From: Cunninghamia lanceolata
Lineage: Eukaryota > Streptophyta > Pinopsida > Cupressales > Cupressaceae
Assembly (NCBI GenBank): GCA_027924645.1
Contig: BSBN01000495.1
Coordinates: 372,001-436,000 of the forward strand
Direction of reading: 5' to 3'
Length of the DNA: 64,000 nucleotides
This document shows positions 38,003 through 47,642 of the stretch, in pieces. The notes under the pieces were generated by a model that had not been told where the DNA came from, did no database searches, and saw only the letters and a program-made list of their open reading frames with translations. The position numbers and the translations under genes are program-made. Within the stretch, counting starts at the first letter, position 1. Each line of letters starts with the position of its first letter.

Positions 38003-38762
38003 TTGCCTAAGAATTCATGTCTAGAAACTAATTGGATCTTTACCTACAAGTAGTTTTTGTGACCTATTTAATGATCTAATAATGCAATTAATGAATGAAA
38101 TTTCCCTTGGTGAGTGTGGGCCTACTAACTAGGTAGCAATGTACTCACCTATGAAGAGATTAATCAGAAACCCTGGGTAGAGATATGGATGGCAAGGCCC
38201 TAGTCCATATTGTGTTTTTATAACAAAAGAAATTATTTTGAGCCTTGATGAATTATTATTACATTGCATAATTACTAAGCCAATTGGTCATTTCATGCTC
38301 CAAAGTTCATTAGCCTAGTCTTCTTGCATTATTACCATGTTCCCTTCAAAAGGGAGTATCCTAGTTAATTTTTTCTTGGAATTGGATTTGCTCTTAACAA
38401 TTTATATAATTCATTATTTAATCATGATGTCAAGGGTGTAGAACACTTTTCAAGGTAATTGGCCTAGCACTTGAATCTCCTTCATGTTTGTGAGTTCCCT
38501 AGCCATTCTTTAATCTCACATTCTTGCTATTGGTGGAGAGAGCCATGGTCATTGATCTCATTTCATCCAATGGCCCACTAAACCATAAACACTACTAACA
38601 CATGTTGACATTTCTAGAGTGTGCTAGCCATCAAATTTCCACTTAATCCTAGAATTTGTGCAACTCCTAACTAGCCCCTTGTTTAAAATTTGACCAAATA
38701 TAAAGCAATACAATAATAATAAATACAAAAATAAGGAATTTTTTTTAAATTTTCATTAAACT
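38003..38762. other. Intergenic gap, nothing recognised
   Basis: About 760 bp between the solo LTR and the gag-only element. I see no frame, repeat or motif that can be assigned. Confidence 0.55.
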
Positions 38763-41311
38763 TGTTGGTGCCTGAATTCACTATCAGTTTTTAAGCATTT
38801 TTCATGCAGGCACCTTCCCTAAAATCCAAAAAATTTTAAGTATTGGGGCCCCTCAGCGTTCTTCAGTGTCTGCATCATAGTTCTTAAGGTGGTGGTCTTC
38901 ATGTTTTCTCCATCGGAATGAGTTTGTATATGTCTTGGCGATCATGATTGGTACCAATGGTGTGTTTTCTTCTATCGCTGTGACATAGGCCATTGAATGG
39001 ATGGAGGAATGTTTGCCCGATGGTGTTAGTCTTACTGATGAGGGTTTTGAAGGTTATCAGAGTGATCGGCGTCATCGGCATAGGTTTGAGGTGTTGCTCC
39101 GACGGTGTAAGTCACACCGACGGAGGTGGGAAACTGATGTGTTATCGGCAGGTGTTGTTATGTCGGCAAAGGAGTTTCATGCTAGGCCGACAGTGTTGGT
39201 CTGGCCGACAGGGATGTGAGATGTGCCATCGGCATGACATAGACTATCGGGTGAACAGGCAGATGTTGGACCGACAGTGGGAGGTTTGGCCGATGAGGTG
39301 TCATTGGCATGTGTCTTGCCAAAGGTGGTGTGCTATCGGGAGGATTCATGGCATTGGCGAGGGAATTTCATGTTGCTCCGATGATGTGTGTCTGGCCGAT
39401 GGGAGCAAGGAGTTTGGCCATTGGGTTGACTTCGTGCTTGTTCTCGCCGAGGGAAGTGCTATCGCCATGACTTTGGCTATCGGGCGAGCCGGCGTGGGGT
39501 TCACCGATGGAGTGGTGTCTGGCCGATGGTGTCATTGGCTTGGTGTTTGGTATCGAGTGGACTGTGTTTGGTTTTGCCGATGAGATGTTCATTGACATAT
39601 GTGGAATGGCCATCAGCGAGATTATTGAGGTCGGTGGGAGCTTTCATTAGTGTGCCAATGGTCTATGTCTTGGTGACAAGGGATTATGAAGTGGTCTTCA
39701 GCATGACCTGTGTTGTCGGCAGGAGAATTAGTTGTTGAGCCGATAGTGGAGGTTTCACCAATGAGGGTGTTTTGGTGGCCATCAGGGAGAGTTGGTCTAT
39801 CGGCCAAGGAAGCTTTTGGGCTGGCCAATAGACTATGTCTGGCCGACAGAGGCTTGCGGAGGTGTCGTCGGCGAGACTTGATAGATTGGCAGCAGGATTT
39901 GGGAGTTGGTCGATGGCCTGGGTTGGCCAATGGGCTTTGGGCGAAGGAGCGTTGTGTCAAGCGCGTCAAAACGCTCGACACTTAGTACGCATGTGACTAT
40001 GTTTTAAAGTGATAGAGGGCTCTCTGCATTGTGTATGTGGGATTATTTTCCTACATATTTTGAACCTACGGTGAAGTGCATTTTGGCGAGAGGCTTCCGT
40101 TTGAAAGTTGTGATGGTTTTCTCAGTGGCCGCGGGTGGTTGAGCCATCAATGGCGACAGTGCAGAGATGTGAGCAAACGGTCAAGCAGTCAGGTACCCAT
40201 TTTATAGCATAGCGATTTCTCCAATGGTGGCACTGGGCTCGAGATCCCCCTTGTTTATCGCATTTAATCTGTGAAAGCCATTTTCAAATGGAAGGAATGT
40301 ATCTGGCAAATTTTTGACTTCTGGCCATGTAATTAATTGCTAAATGTACACGGTTCTGTATATAATGGTTTGGCTGTGTTACTCTTGAGGGGTTGGAGGT
40401 TTTTTTGGGCTTTCGGCTCTGACTCTGAACATAAGGTGTTCACATTTTGAAAGGCATTTTTTGCTACAAACTCGGTCCTTAGTCTGGTGTACTAATCTAT
40501 CTTGGATTGTAAATGATGATTGTCTCTGTGATGACCTTCTATGCAGATTGATTTTAAATGAAAAACACCTATGTGTGTATTGTTTCTAATTGTCTCCTGT
40601 ATGTCATTTGTTTTCCTTTCAAACAAGGTTGTCAAGGGCTTCCAAGTTTTTCAGTATGTGCATACTGTGTGTCTGATTTATTGCGTCTACTCAAGGAGTG
40701 GTTAAATAGGCTTTTGATCAGATACAAAGGGAAATAGATTGCATCATAGGATCTGTTAAGCATGATCATTAATGATACTCTTTCTTGGACATGTTACTGT
40801 CAGGTAGTAGCATTATTCTCAGGTCCTCTAGATATGAATTTATGTTGTCATGGGGAGACATTTACAGTCTTAGATATGACTCTGTTGCCCAGATAAGGCA
40901 CTGGTTTGGAAATTTGTCTATTCAATGGGTCTAGGAAAGTCCCATCACTCCAAACACCATTTCAACCCATCTCATCACTTCCACCTGTTAGTTGTAGGAT
41001 TAGGGTTAGGAACCTCTGCATACTCTCATACCTAACCAGACATTATGTCCAAGAATGTTGCCAACCTTGTGATTTGTTACACAAATCTTGGTCCATACAT
41101 GAGAGTATTCTGCCTATTGCCGTCAAGTTAAATCCTTCTGTCATTGAGCTAGTCAAGGTTATACTTTTATCAAATAGGGACACCCCCTTGGTGTGGCAAA
41201 ACCAGAAGTGAAGGGGAGGAGCTCACGCAACCTCCTATATTCAGTTGGCTAAATCTACCTGTGCATTAGAACTGGCAAACCCTAATGCTGATTCAGAAGC
41301 AAAAACCAACA
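38763..41311 (+). repeat. 5' LTR of the gag-only element
   Basis: The core at about 39000-39920 is clearly richer in G+C and CpG than its surroundings. It contains close to 30 CCGA/TCGG words in both orientations. A TATA-like TATATAA follows at 40359-40365, so the core lies in U3. Frames such as 38993-39583 (196 codons) arise from this array and are not taken as genes. Confidence 0.95.
40359..40365 (+). promoter_or_regulatory. TATA-like box in the 5' LTR
   Basis: TATATAA lies about 950 bp before the end of the LTR. The equivalent site in the 3' LTR is at 45373-45381. No mapped start site is available; this is a positional inference. Confidence 0.5.
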
Positions 41312-41314
41312 AAA

Positions 41315-41332
41315 TGGCAACTCTACTGGGGA
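41315..41332 (+). other. Primer-binding site, first copy
   Basis: TGGCAACTCTACTGGGGA begins three bases after the 5' LTR. It differs from the second copy by one base (A for G at position 5). I do not name the tRNA. Confidence 0.75.
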
Positions 41333-41385
41333 AGGAAATTTGAGAGAGGGTTATATCTTGTGACCCATCCAAGTCACCAACAAAA

Positions 41386-41403
41386 TGGCGACTCTACTGG
41401 GGA
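41386..41403 (+). other. Primer-binding site, second copy
   Basis: TGGCGACTCTACTGGGGA lies 71 bp downstream of the first copy and is preceded by CACCAACAAAA, which mimics the LTR end (AACCAACAAAA). The LTR/primer junction therefore looks locally duplicated. Confidence 0.75.
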
Positions 41404-41696
41404 TGTTGATGTAAAGTGATATCCTGTAGTCTCTGGTGAAGTTTTCCTCTGCTGGTGGAATGAACTCAGAAACATATTTGATGAGCTTTTAGCTGCTGTA
41501 AATTTTGTCCTCTTTGGAGAGGTGGCAACTCTGCAAAAAACTCAAGTGCACATGAAAAGTTGATGTGTGTGTTGTGACAGAAAATGTGCTGTTCAGACTT
41601 CAGCATCTGTATAAGAAAGGTACCTTGTTCCTTCCCCTTTATATTTGTTGTTTTGCTGCACAGGTTAGATGCCAGGGGAGGTTACAGGTCTTAGGA

Positions 41697-41852
41697 ATGC
41701 AAGGGATGTCTGAAAATAGAAATTTCTTGAATCCAAGTATGAATTATCCCATACTCAGCGGTGAAATGTTGGATAAAAGAATAGAAGAGATAAGAAATAG
41801 GTTGATATTCTTAGAGCTTTAGCAGGCCTAGTTAAAAAACAATAACCCTGTT
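41697..41852 (+). pseudogene. N-terminal part of gag, cut off by two amber codons
   Basis: The ATG at 41697 opens MQGMSENRNFLNPSMNYPILSGEMLDKRIEEIRNRL in the same frame as the gag domain. TAG at 41820 and TAG at 41829 separate it from the downstream frame. The segment includes a short charged helix-like stretch. It is probably the true start of the gag protein; a second in-frame ATG lies at 41706. Confidence 0.6.
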
Positions 41853-43208
41853 GTGTCTTCCAGTCAGAAAGCTAAACCTCCTGCCACCCCTTTTGATCCT
41901 TTGTATGACCAATTAGATTTGTCATGGGTTAACTATAAAGTAGAAACTATGCCTGCTAGGATATACTGTCAGATGCCCAGATTTAGTGGTCATAGTGTAT
42001 GTGATGGGAATGCACATATCCAAAATTTTCATGAGTTCATGGGAAAGCATTCATTCAGAGATGAGGATATGTGGATGAGGTTTTTTGTTAGGTCCTTTGA
42101 TGCAAAAGCAAAAGACTGGTATTTGAGCTTTTCAAAAAGATCCTTTGCCTGTTGGGATGAGCTTGTTGACTGTTTCAAGGAAGAATTTGCAAAAGAACCA
42201 GCTGATCTTGTTGCAGAATTGATGAGAATCAAAAAACAAGATGAAGAGCCATGTGTTGATTTCAGTCATAGGTTTGCAGTAGCCTTTTCACAGATCCCAA
42301 AAGTCTTCAAACTTGACACTTCAGCCTATGTTGGCATATTCTTTGAGGCTTTTGAGGAGGGCTCTAGTGCATTACTGAGGGATTTCAAGGTGACAAGTAT
42401 GCAGATGGCATACAAGTTTGTAGAAAAAATAGAAAAAATCAGAAATGTGCACCTACTGAAATCCCTGTCCCCTGGCCTTGGTGTGAAAAATAGTTGTGAA
42501 GCTGCAAATGACCAAATAATTAAGGCATCATGTGCAGATAAAAATGAAAATGAAAGCATAGAGGTTGAGACTGTTGTATTTGAACATAATGCTAACAATA
42601 CTGCTCAACTAGATTGTTCACTAGTTGAAGATGCCAATGAAAGGACTAGTGAGGATTCCCATTGCAATGATGAGGCATATGACCATGAAAACAATAACGA
42701 GGTTATGGACAGTAATGAGCAACTTTTAGAATGGACCTGTGGAGACAATTGTGAGTATTGTACTCAAGACAGAGAAGGTATAAGAAAACAGAAAAATAGT
42801 CCCATGTGCGACCCATTGCCTACCTTTCAAACACATGGAGATCATGAAGTGCAGTCAGAAATTGAAATAAGTGCTAGTGCAGAGCATGATTGTTTTTCAT
42901 TTGATGGGTGTTTTGCTTATGACACACAAGCTGATACTCCTCCACAGAGTGAATCCATTGGTGATGAAAATGCGTGCTCTATTGCCCATGTACCAATGGC
43001 ATACTATGATGAAACTAATGCACCTGGGTCACCCATTTATGACACATGTGATGATGAGGATTTGTCTGAGTATGGTGAAGGCTTGAGCACTATTTTTGAC
43101 TTGGATTCTGTTTCTCATCCTGATGAAAGAGGAAACAACATACATCAGGTAAGTGACTGTAAAAATGTGCCTGATTTGAAAAAGATGCCAGAGCCTGATC
43201 TTTTCTAG
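41853..43208 (+). CDS. gag: Retrotransposon gag protein (gypsy-type capsid domain)
   Basis: This is an open frame of about 451 codons. Its first codon is GTG, so it is a continuation of the upstream frame rather than a true start; the first internal ATG is in VETMPARIYCQ. Residues about 35-175 match the Retrotrans_gag pattern: PARIYCQMPRFSG, then FHEFMGKHSF, W-Y-L after AKAKD, CWDELVDCFKEEF, and LMRIKKQDEEPCVDFSHRF. The part after residue 200 is acidic and rich in Asn, Asp, Glu and Ser, with no zinc knuckle and no protease. The product would build the particle of the element. The frame ends at TAG 43206, but coding quality continues beyond it, so the gag may be cut short by mutation. Nothing downstream encodes pol. 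Confidence 0.85.
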   Translation: MSSSQKAKPPATPFDPLYDQLDLSWVNYKVETMPARIYCQMPRFSGHSVCDGNAHIQNFHEFMGKHSFRDEDMWMRFFVRSFDAKAKDWYLSFSKRSFACWDELVDCFKEEFAKEPADLVAELMRIKKQDEEPCVDFSHRFAVAFSQIPKVFKLDTSAYVGIFFEAFEEGSSALLRDFKVTSMQMAYKFVEKIEKIRNVHLLKSLSPGLGVKNSCEAANDQIIKASCADKNENESIEVETVVFEHNANNTAQLDCSLVEDANERTSEDSHCNDEAYDHENNNEVMDSNEQLLEWTCGDNCEYCTQDREGIRKQKNSPMCDPLPTFQTHGDHEVQSEIEISASAEHDCFSFDGCFAYDTQADTPPQSESIGDENACSIAHVPMAYYDETNAPGSPIYDTCDDEDLSEYGEGLSTIFDLDSVSHPDERGNNIHQVSDCKNVPDLKKMPEPDLF

Positions 43209-43640
43209 TTTGGTGCTGCTATTGGTTGTGTACATGATGTGCACAATTGTGAATTTGAAAGCTTTTCTTTTGAGAGGCCAGCATATGAAATGAGCTCTGA
43301 TTTTCCTAGCTGCATGGTGGGCTTTGAATATTTTTAGTTTTCAGTCTAGCTAGGAGATCATTTTGCAATGCATAATGCTGATACAAATGATAACATGTGT
43401 TATATTCCATTTGAGTATGCATTGCTTGATACATTCTGCATCCATTTGCTGCCTGATGCTGAGGGTTGTTTGCATAAGGTTAACAGTGACAAAATAAATC
43501 AGAAGGTTGAATGTGCAGATGACCAGGTTTGTTTATGGTCAGATCATGGCAGTACTCTCAGGCTTGACCCAGTGTATGCAGATGAGAACAAGGTGTTTGA
43601 CAAGGGGAAGTATTGGTTTTCCCTTTCTTGGTGGCCTTAG
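43209..43640 (+). pseudogene. C-terminal extension of the gag frame with amber stops
   Basis: The same frame continues as FGAAIGCVHDVHNCEFESFSFERPAYEMSS..., is broken by TAG at 43335 and TAG at 43347, then runs open as HFAMHNADTNDNMCYIPFEYALLDTF... to TAG at 43638. I recognise no domain. Composition (acidic, Cys and His scattered) resembles the preceding segment, so it is probably the former C-terminus of the same protein. Confidence 0.5.
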
Positions 43641-43778
43641 GCCATCAAGAGTGTTTGGTGATGCAGATCATTGTAACTTCATTACTTTGTGCCCAATGGA
43701 TAGGGGACTAGTCTGCATCCCAGAGTTCTGTGGTTCTTGCCATGCCTGCAAGAGGCATGCATCCTCAGACAGAGCCAC

Positions 43779-46328
43779 TATTGGTGCTTGAATTCACTAT
43801 CAGTTTTTAAGCATTTTTCATGCAGGCACCTTCCCTAAAATCCAAAAAATTTTAAGTATTGGGGCCCCTCAGCATTCTTCAACGTCTGCATCATAGTTCT
43901 TAAGGTGGTGGTCTTCATGTTTTCTCCATCGGAATGAGTTTGTATATGTCTTGGCGATCATGATTGGTACCAATGGTGTGTTTTCTTCTATCACTGTGAC
44001 ATAGGCCATCGAATGGATGGAGGAATGTTTGCCCGATGGTGTTAGTCTTACCGACGAGGGTTTTGAAGGTTATCGGAGTGATCGACATCATCGGCATAGC
44101 TTTGAGGTGTTGCTCCGACGGTGTAAGTCACAGCGACGAAGGTGGGAAACTGATGTGTTATCGGCAGGTGTTGTTATGTCAGCAAAGGAGTTTCGTGCTA
44201 GGCCGATGGTGTTGGTCTGGCCGACGGGGATGTGAGATGTGCCATTGGCATGACATAGACTGTCAGGTGAATGGGTAGATGTTGGACCGACAGTGGGAGG
44301 TTTGGCCGATGAGGTGTCATCAGCGTGTGTCTCGCCGAAGGTGGTGTGCCATCGGGAGGATTCATGGCATCGGCAAGGGAATTTCATGTTGCTCTGATGA
44401 TGTGTGTCTAGCCGATGGGAGCGAGGAGTTTGGCCATTGGGTTGACTTCGTGTTTGGTCTCACTGAGGGAAGTGCTATCACCATGACTTTGGCTATCGGG
44501 TGAGTCGGCGTGGGGTTCACCGATGGAGTGGTGTCTGGCTGATGGTGTCATTGGCTTGGTGTTTGGTATTGGGTGGACTGTGTTTGGTTTTGCCAATGAG
44601 ATGTTCATCGGCGTATGTGGAATGGCCATCGGCGAGATTATTGAGGTCGGTGGGAGCTTTCATTGGTGTGCCGATGGTCTATGTCTTGGTGACAAGGGAT
44701 TATAAAGTGGTCTTCGGCATGACCTGTGTTGTCGGCAGGAGAATTAGTTGTTGAGCCAATAGTGGAGGTTTCACCGACGAGGGTGTTTTGGTGGCCATCG
44801 GGGAGAGTTGGTCTATCGGCCAAGGAAGCTTTTGGGCTGGCTGATAGACTATGTCTGGCTGACAGAGGCTTGCAGAGGTGTCGTCGGTGAGACTTGATAG
44901 ATTGGCAGCGGGATTTGGGAGTTGGTCGATGGCCTAGGTTGGCCAATGGGCTTTGGGCGAAGGAGCGTGTGTTGAGCGTGGCAAAATGCTCGACACTTAG
45001 TACGCATGTGACTATGTTTTTAAAGTGATAGAGGGCTCTCTGCACTGTGCATGTGGGATTATTTTCCTACATATTTTGAACCTACGGTGAAGTGTGTTTT
45101 GGCGGGAGGCTTCCATTTGAAAGTTGCGATGGTTTTCTCAGTGGCCGCAGGTGTTTGAGCCATCAATGGTGACAGTGCAGAGATGTGAGCAAATGGTCAA
45201 GTAGTCAGGTACCCATTTTATGGCATAGCAATTTCTCCAATGGTGGCGCTGGGCTCGAGATCCCCCCTGTCTGTCGCATTTAATCTGTGAAGGCCATTTT
45301 CAAATGGAAGGAATGTATCTGGCAAATTTTTGACTTTTGGCCATGTAATTAATTGCTGAATGTACACAGTTCTATATATAATGGTCTGGCTGTGTTACTT
45401 TTGAGGGTTTGGAGGTTTTTTTGGGCTTTCGGCTCTGACTCTGAACATAAGGTGTTCACATTTTGAAAGGCATTTTTTGCTACAGACTCGGTCCTTAGTC
45501 TGGTGTACTAATCTATCTTGGATTGTAAATGATGATTTTCTCTATGATGACCTTCTATGCAGATTGATTTTAAATGAAAAACACCTGTGTGTGTATTGTT
45601 TCTGATTGTCTCCTGTATGTCATTTGTTTTCCTTTCAAACAAGGTTGTCAAGGGCTTCCAAGTTTTTCAGTATGTGCATACTGTGTGTCTGTTTTATTGC
45701 GTCTGCTCAAGGAGTGGTTAAATAGGCTTTTGATCAGATACAAAGGGAAATAGATTGCATCATAGGATCTGTTAAGCATGATCATTAATGATACTCTTTC
45801 TTGGACATGTTGCTGTCAGGTAGTAGCATTATTCTCAAGTCCTCTGGATATGAATTTATGTTGTCATGGGGAGACATTTACAGTCTTAGATATGACTCTG
45901 CTACCCAGATAAGGCACTGGTTTGGGAATTTGTCTATTCAATGGGTCTAGGAAAGTCTCATCACTCCAAACACCATTTCAACCCATCTCATCACTTCCAC
46001 CTATTAGTTGTAGGATTAGGATTAGGAACCTCTGCATGCTCTCATACCTAACCAGACATTATGTCCAAGAATGTTGCCAACCTTGTGATTTGTTACACAA
46101 ATCTTGGTCCATACATGAGAGTATTTTGCCTGTTGCTGTCAAGTTAAATCCTTCTATCATTGAGCTAGTCAAGGTTATACTTTTATCAAATAGGGACACC
46201 CCCCTTGGTGCGGCAGAACCAGAAGTGAAGGGGAGGAGCTCACGCAACCTCCTGTATTCAGTTGGCTGAATCTGCCTGTGCATTAGAACTAGCAAACCCT
46301 AATGCTGATTTAGAAGCAAAAACCAACA
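43779..46328 (+). repeat. 3' LTR of the gag-only element
   Basis: It starts TATTGGTGCTTG (the usual TG is TA here) and ends AAACCAACA. It aligns end to end with 38763-41311. The purine tract normally found just before a 3' LTR is poor (the flank reads CAGACAGAGCCAC). Confidence 0.95.
45373..45381 (+). promoter_or_regulatory. TATA-like box in the 3' LTR
   Basis: TATATATAA at the position equivalent to the TATA-like word in the 5' LTR. Confidence 0.45.
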
Positions 46329-46333
46329 AAACT

Positions 46334-47642
46334 TTCTCACATCATTTACATTCAATCATTGAAATCAACAATAATCAATGAATGATACATTAAGGTTAGA
46401 TATCTAGCCTTGAAATATAGTTAGGACTTAGTCCTTAAAAACCAACATGGCCTTATAGGTTCTTTAGCAGAGTACCACATACTTCCACATTTTTACATTT
46501 AGTACTTCAGGTTCACACTTTCTGAAACTATACAAACAATTCATGAGTTTTACTTACTCTATCATTCTTGTTGGATTCGTTGTAATTTTACTTTCCTCAA
46601 TTTTGTTGGTAGTTATTCCAATTGAATTAATAAAATGAAAGACTACTATGTAAATTCAACTATTTCTACATGTGTATCATCAAGCATATGATGATTTTGT
46701 GAGGGACATGGTCTATTTGCTATTAATGTTGAGGCATTTCCTTAAATTTGGTAAGTTGTTGTATGATAGTGGGTGCTCAAGAGTTTGAAATTCTCCTATT
46801 ACTATATGTGTGTCTCTTTAGTGTGAGCATAGCAAATTTGCTAGGAAATTCACATATTATTTTTGGTTATTATTTATAACCAAGGAAAAATACTGAATGG
46901 ATATTAGGGAAAAAAATTCTTTGAATAGTTTCCACTTGGGGGCTGCAAGCATGGCTTTTTCTTTAAGGAAATATTCTAAAAACTTTCCCATCTCACAATT
47001 AGTGTGCCTTCTCAATTCTTCCCTCTACATCAAATTACTCTTTTCTTGTTATTTAACCACTGTTTACCTTTCTATCGATTAGTATGTATACTACTATTAA
47101 AATCACTCTATAGCTAAGGCAAAGCATGCCACCCAAGGCTTAAATTTGATGGACGACCTTGCCTATCAAGAGATTTTTTAATGATGGTTATCTATTCGAA
47201 GGTACCCTTAAAATACTATAATGTACCTTAATATAAGTAAAATTATATATAAACCAAATATATATATCATCATAATTCTATTTAAATTTTGACAATCTAT
47301 CAAAAATCTCTCCTTTCATTTAATACAATCTATTTCAAATTTTGATTGTATTTTATGACAAAAATGTCTAAATACGGCCATACAACCATCAAATTTAGGC
47401 CTTGATGCCACCTCATAAGTTTGAACTTTTTTGTTAAACGTGGGAAGAAATTAAATAGATGAAAATGTTTTGTTAATTTTTGGTGTAGTGGTGTATACTG
47501 TTTGGATTTTGTGTTGGCTCCTTTACATATCTTCAATTTTTGCAGACCTGTACTCTTAAGTTTACCAGAAAGGGAGCTTGGGAACAAGGTATGGGCATCC
47601 ATTAAAACATAAGGGATGGAGGAATTTTGTCAAATCATATAG
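46334..47642. other. Intergenic gap, nothing recognised
   Basis: AT-rich DNA with short frames only; no repeats shared with other parts of the window were seen. Confidence 0.55.

Larger units (their letters stand above)
38763..46328 (+). mobile_element. Gag-only LTR retrotransposon (TR-GAG type)
   Basis: LTRs of 2,549 and 2,550 bp flank a 2.47-kb interior that encodes a gag domain and nothing else. The 5' LTR starts TGTTGGTGCCTG; both LTRs end AAACCAACA. AAACT at 38758-38762 and 46329-46333 is a perfect target duplication. A primer-binding word follows the 5' LTR and recurs 71 bp later. Elements with terminal repeats and gag but no pol are known in plants as TR-GAG; they are thought to use enzymes of related autonomous gypsy elements. 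The LTRs differ by scattered, mostly CpG-type transitions, so the insertion is not recent but is younger than the neighbouring debris. Confidence 0.93.

Noticed and set aside
38993..39583. 196-codon plus-strand frame
   Set aside because: It lies in the CCGAT array of an LTR core, and the partner LTR breaks it into shorter pieces. Its Gly/Arg/Val/Cys-rich translation has no domain.
41820..43640. Amber codon reassignment
   Set aside because: TAG bias fits C-to-T decay at CAG sites. Other elements here also have TAA and TGA lesions, and plant nuclear code is standard.
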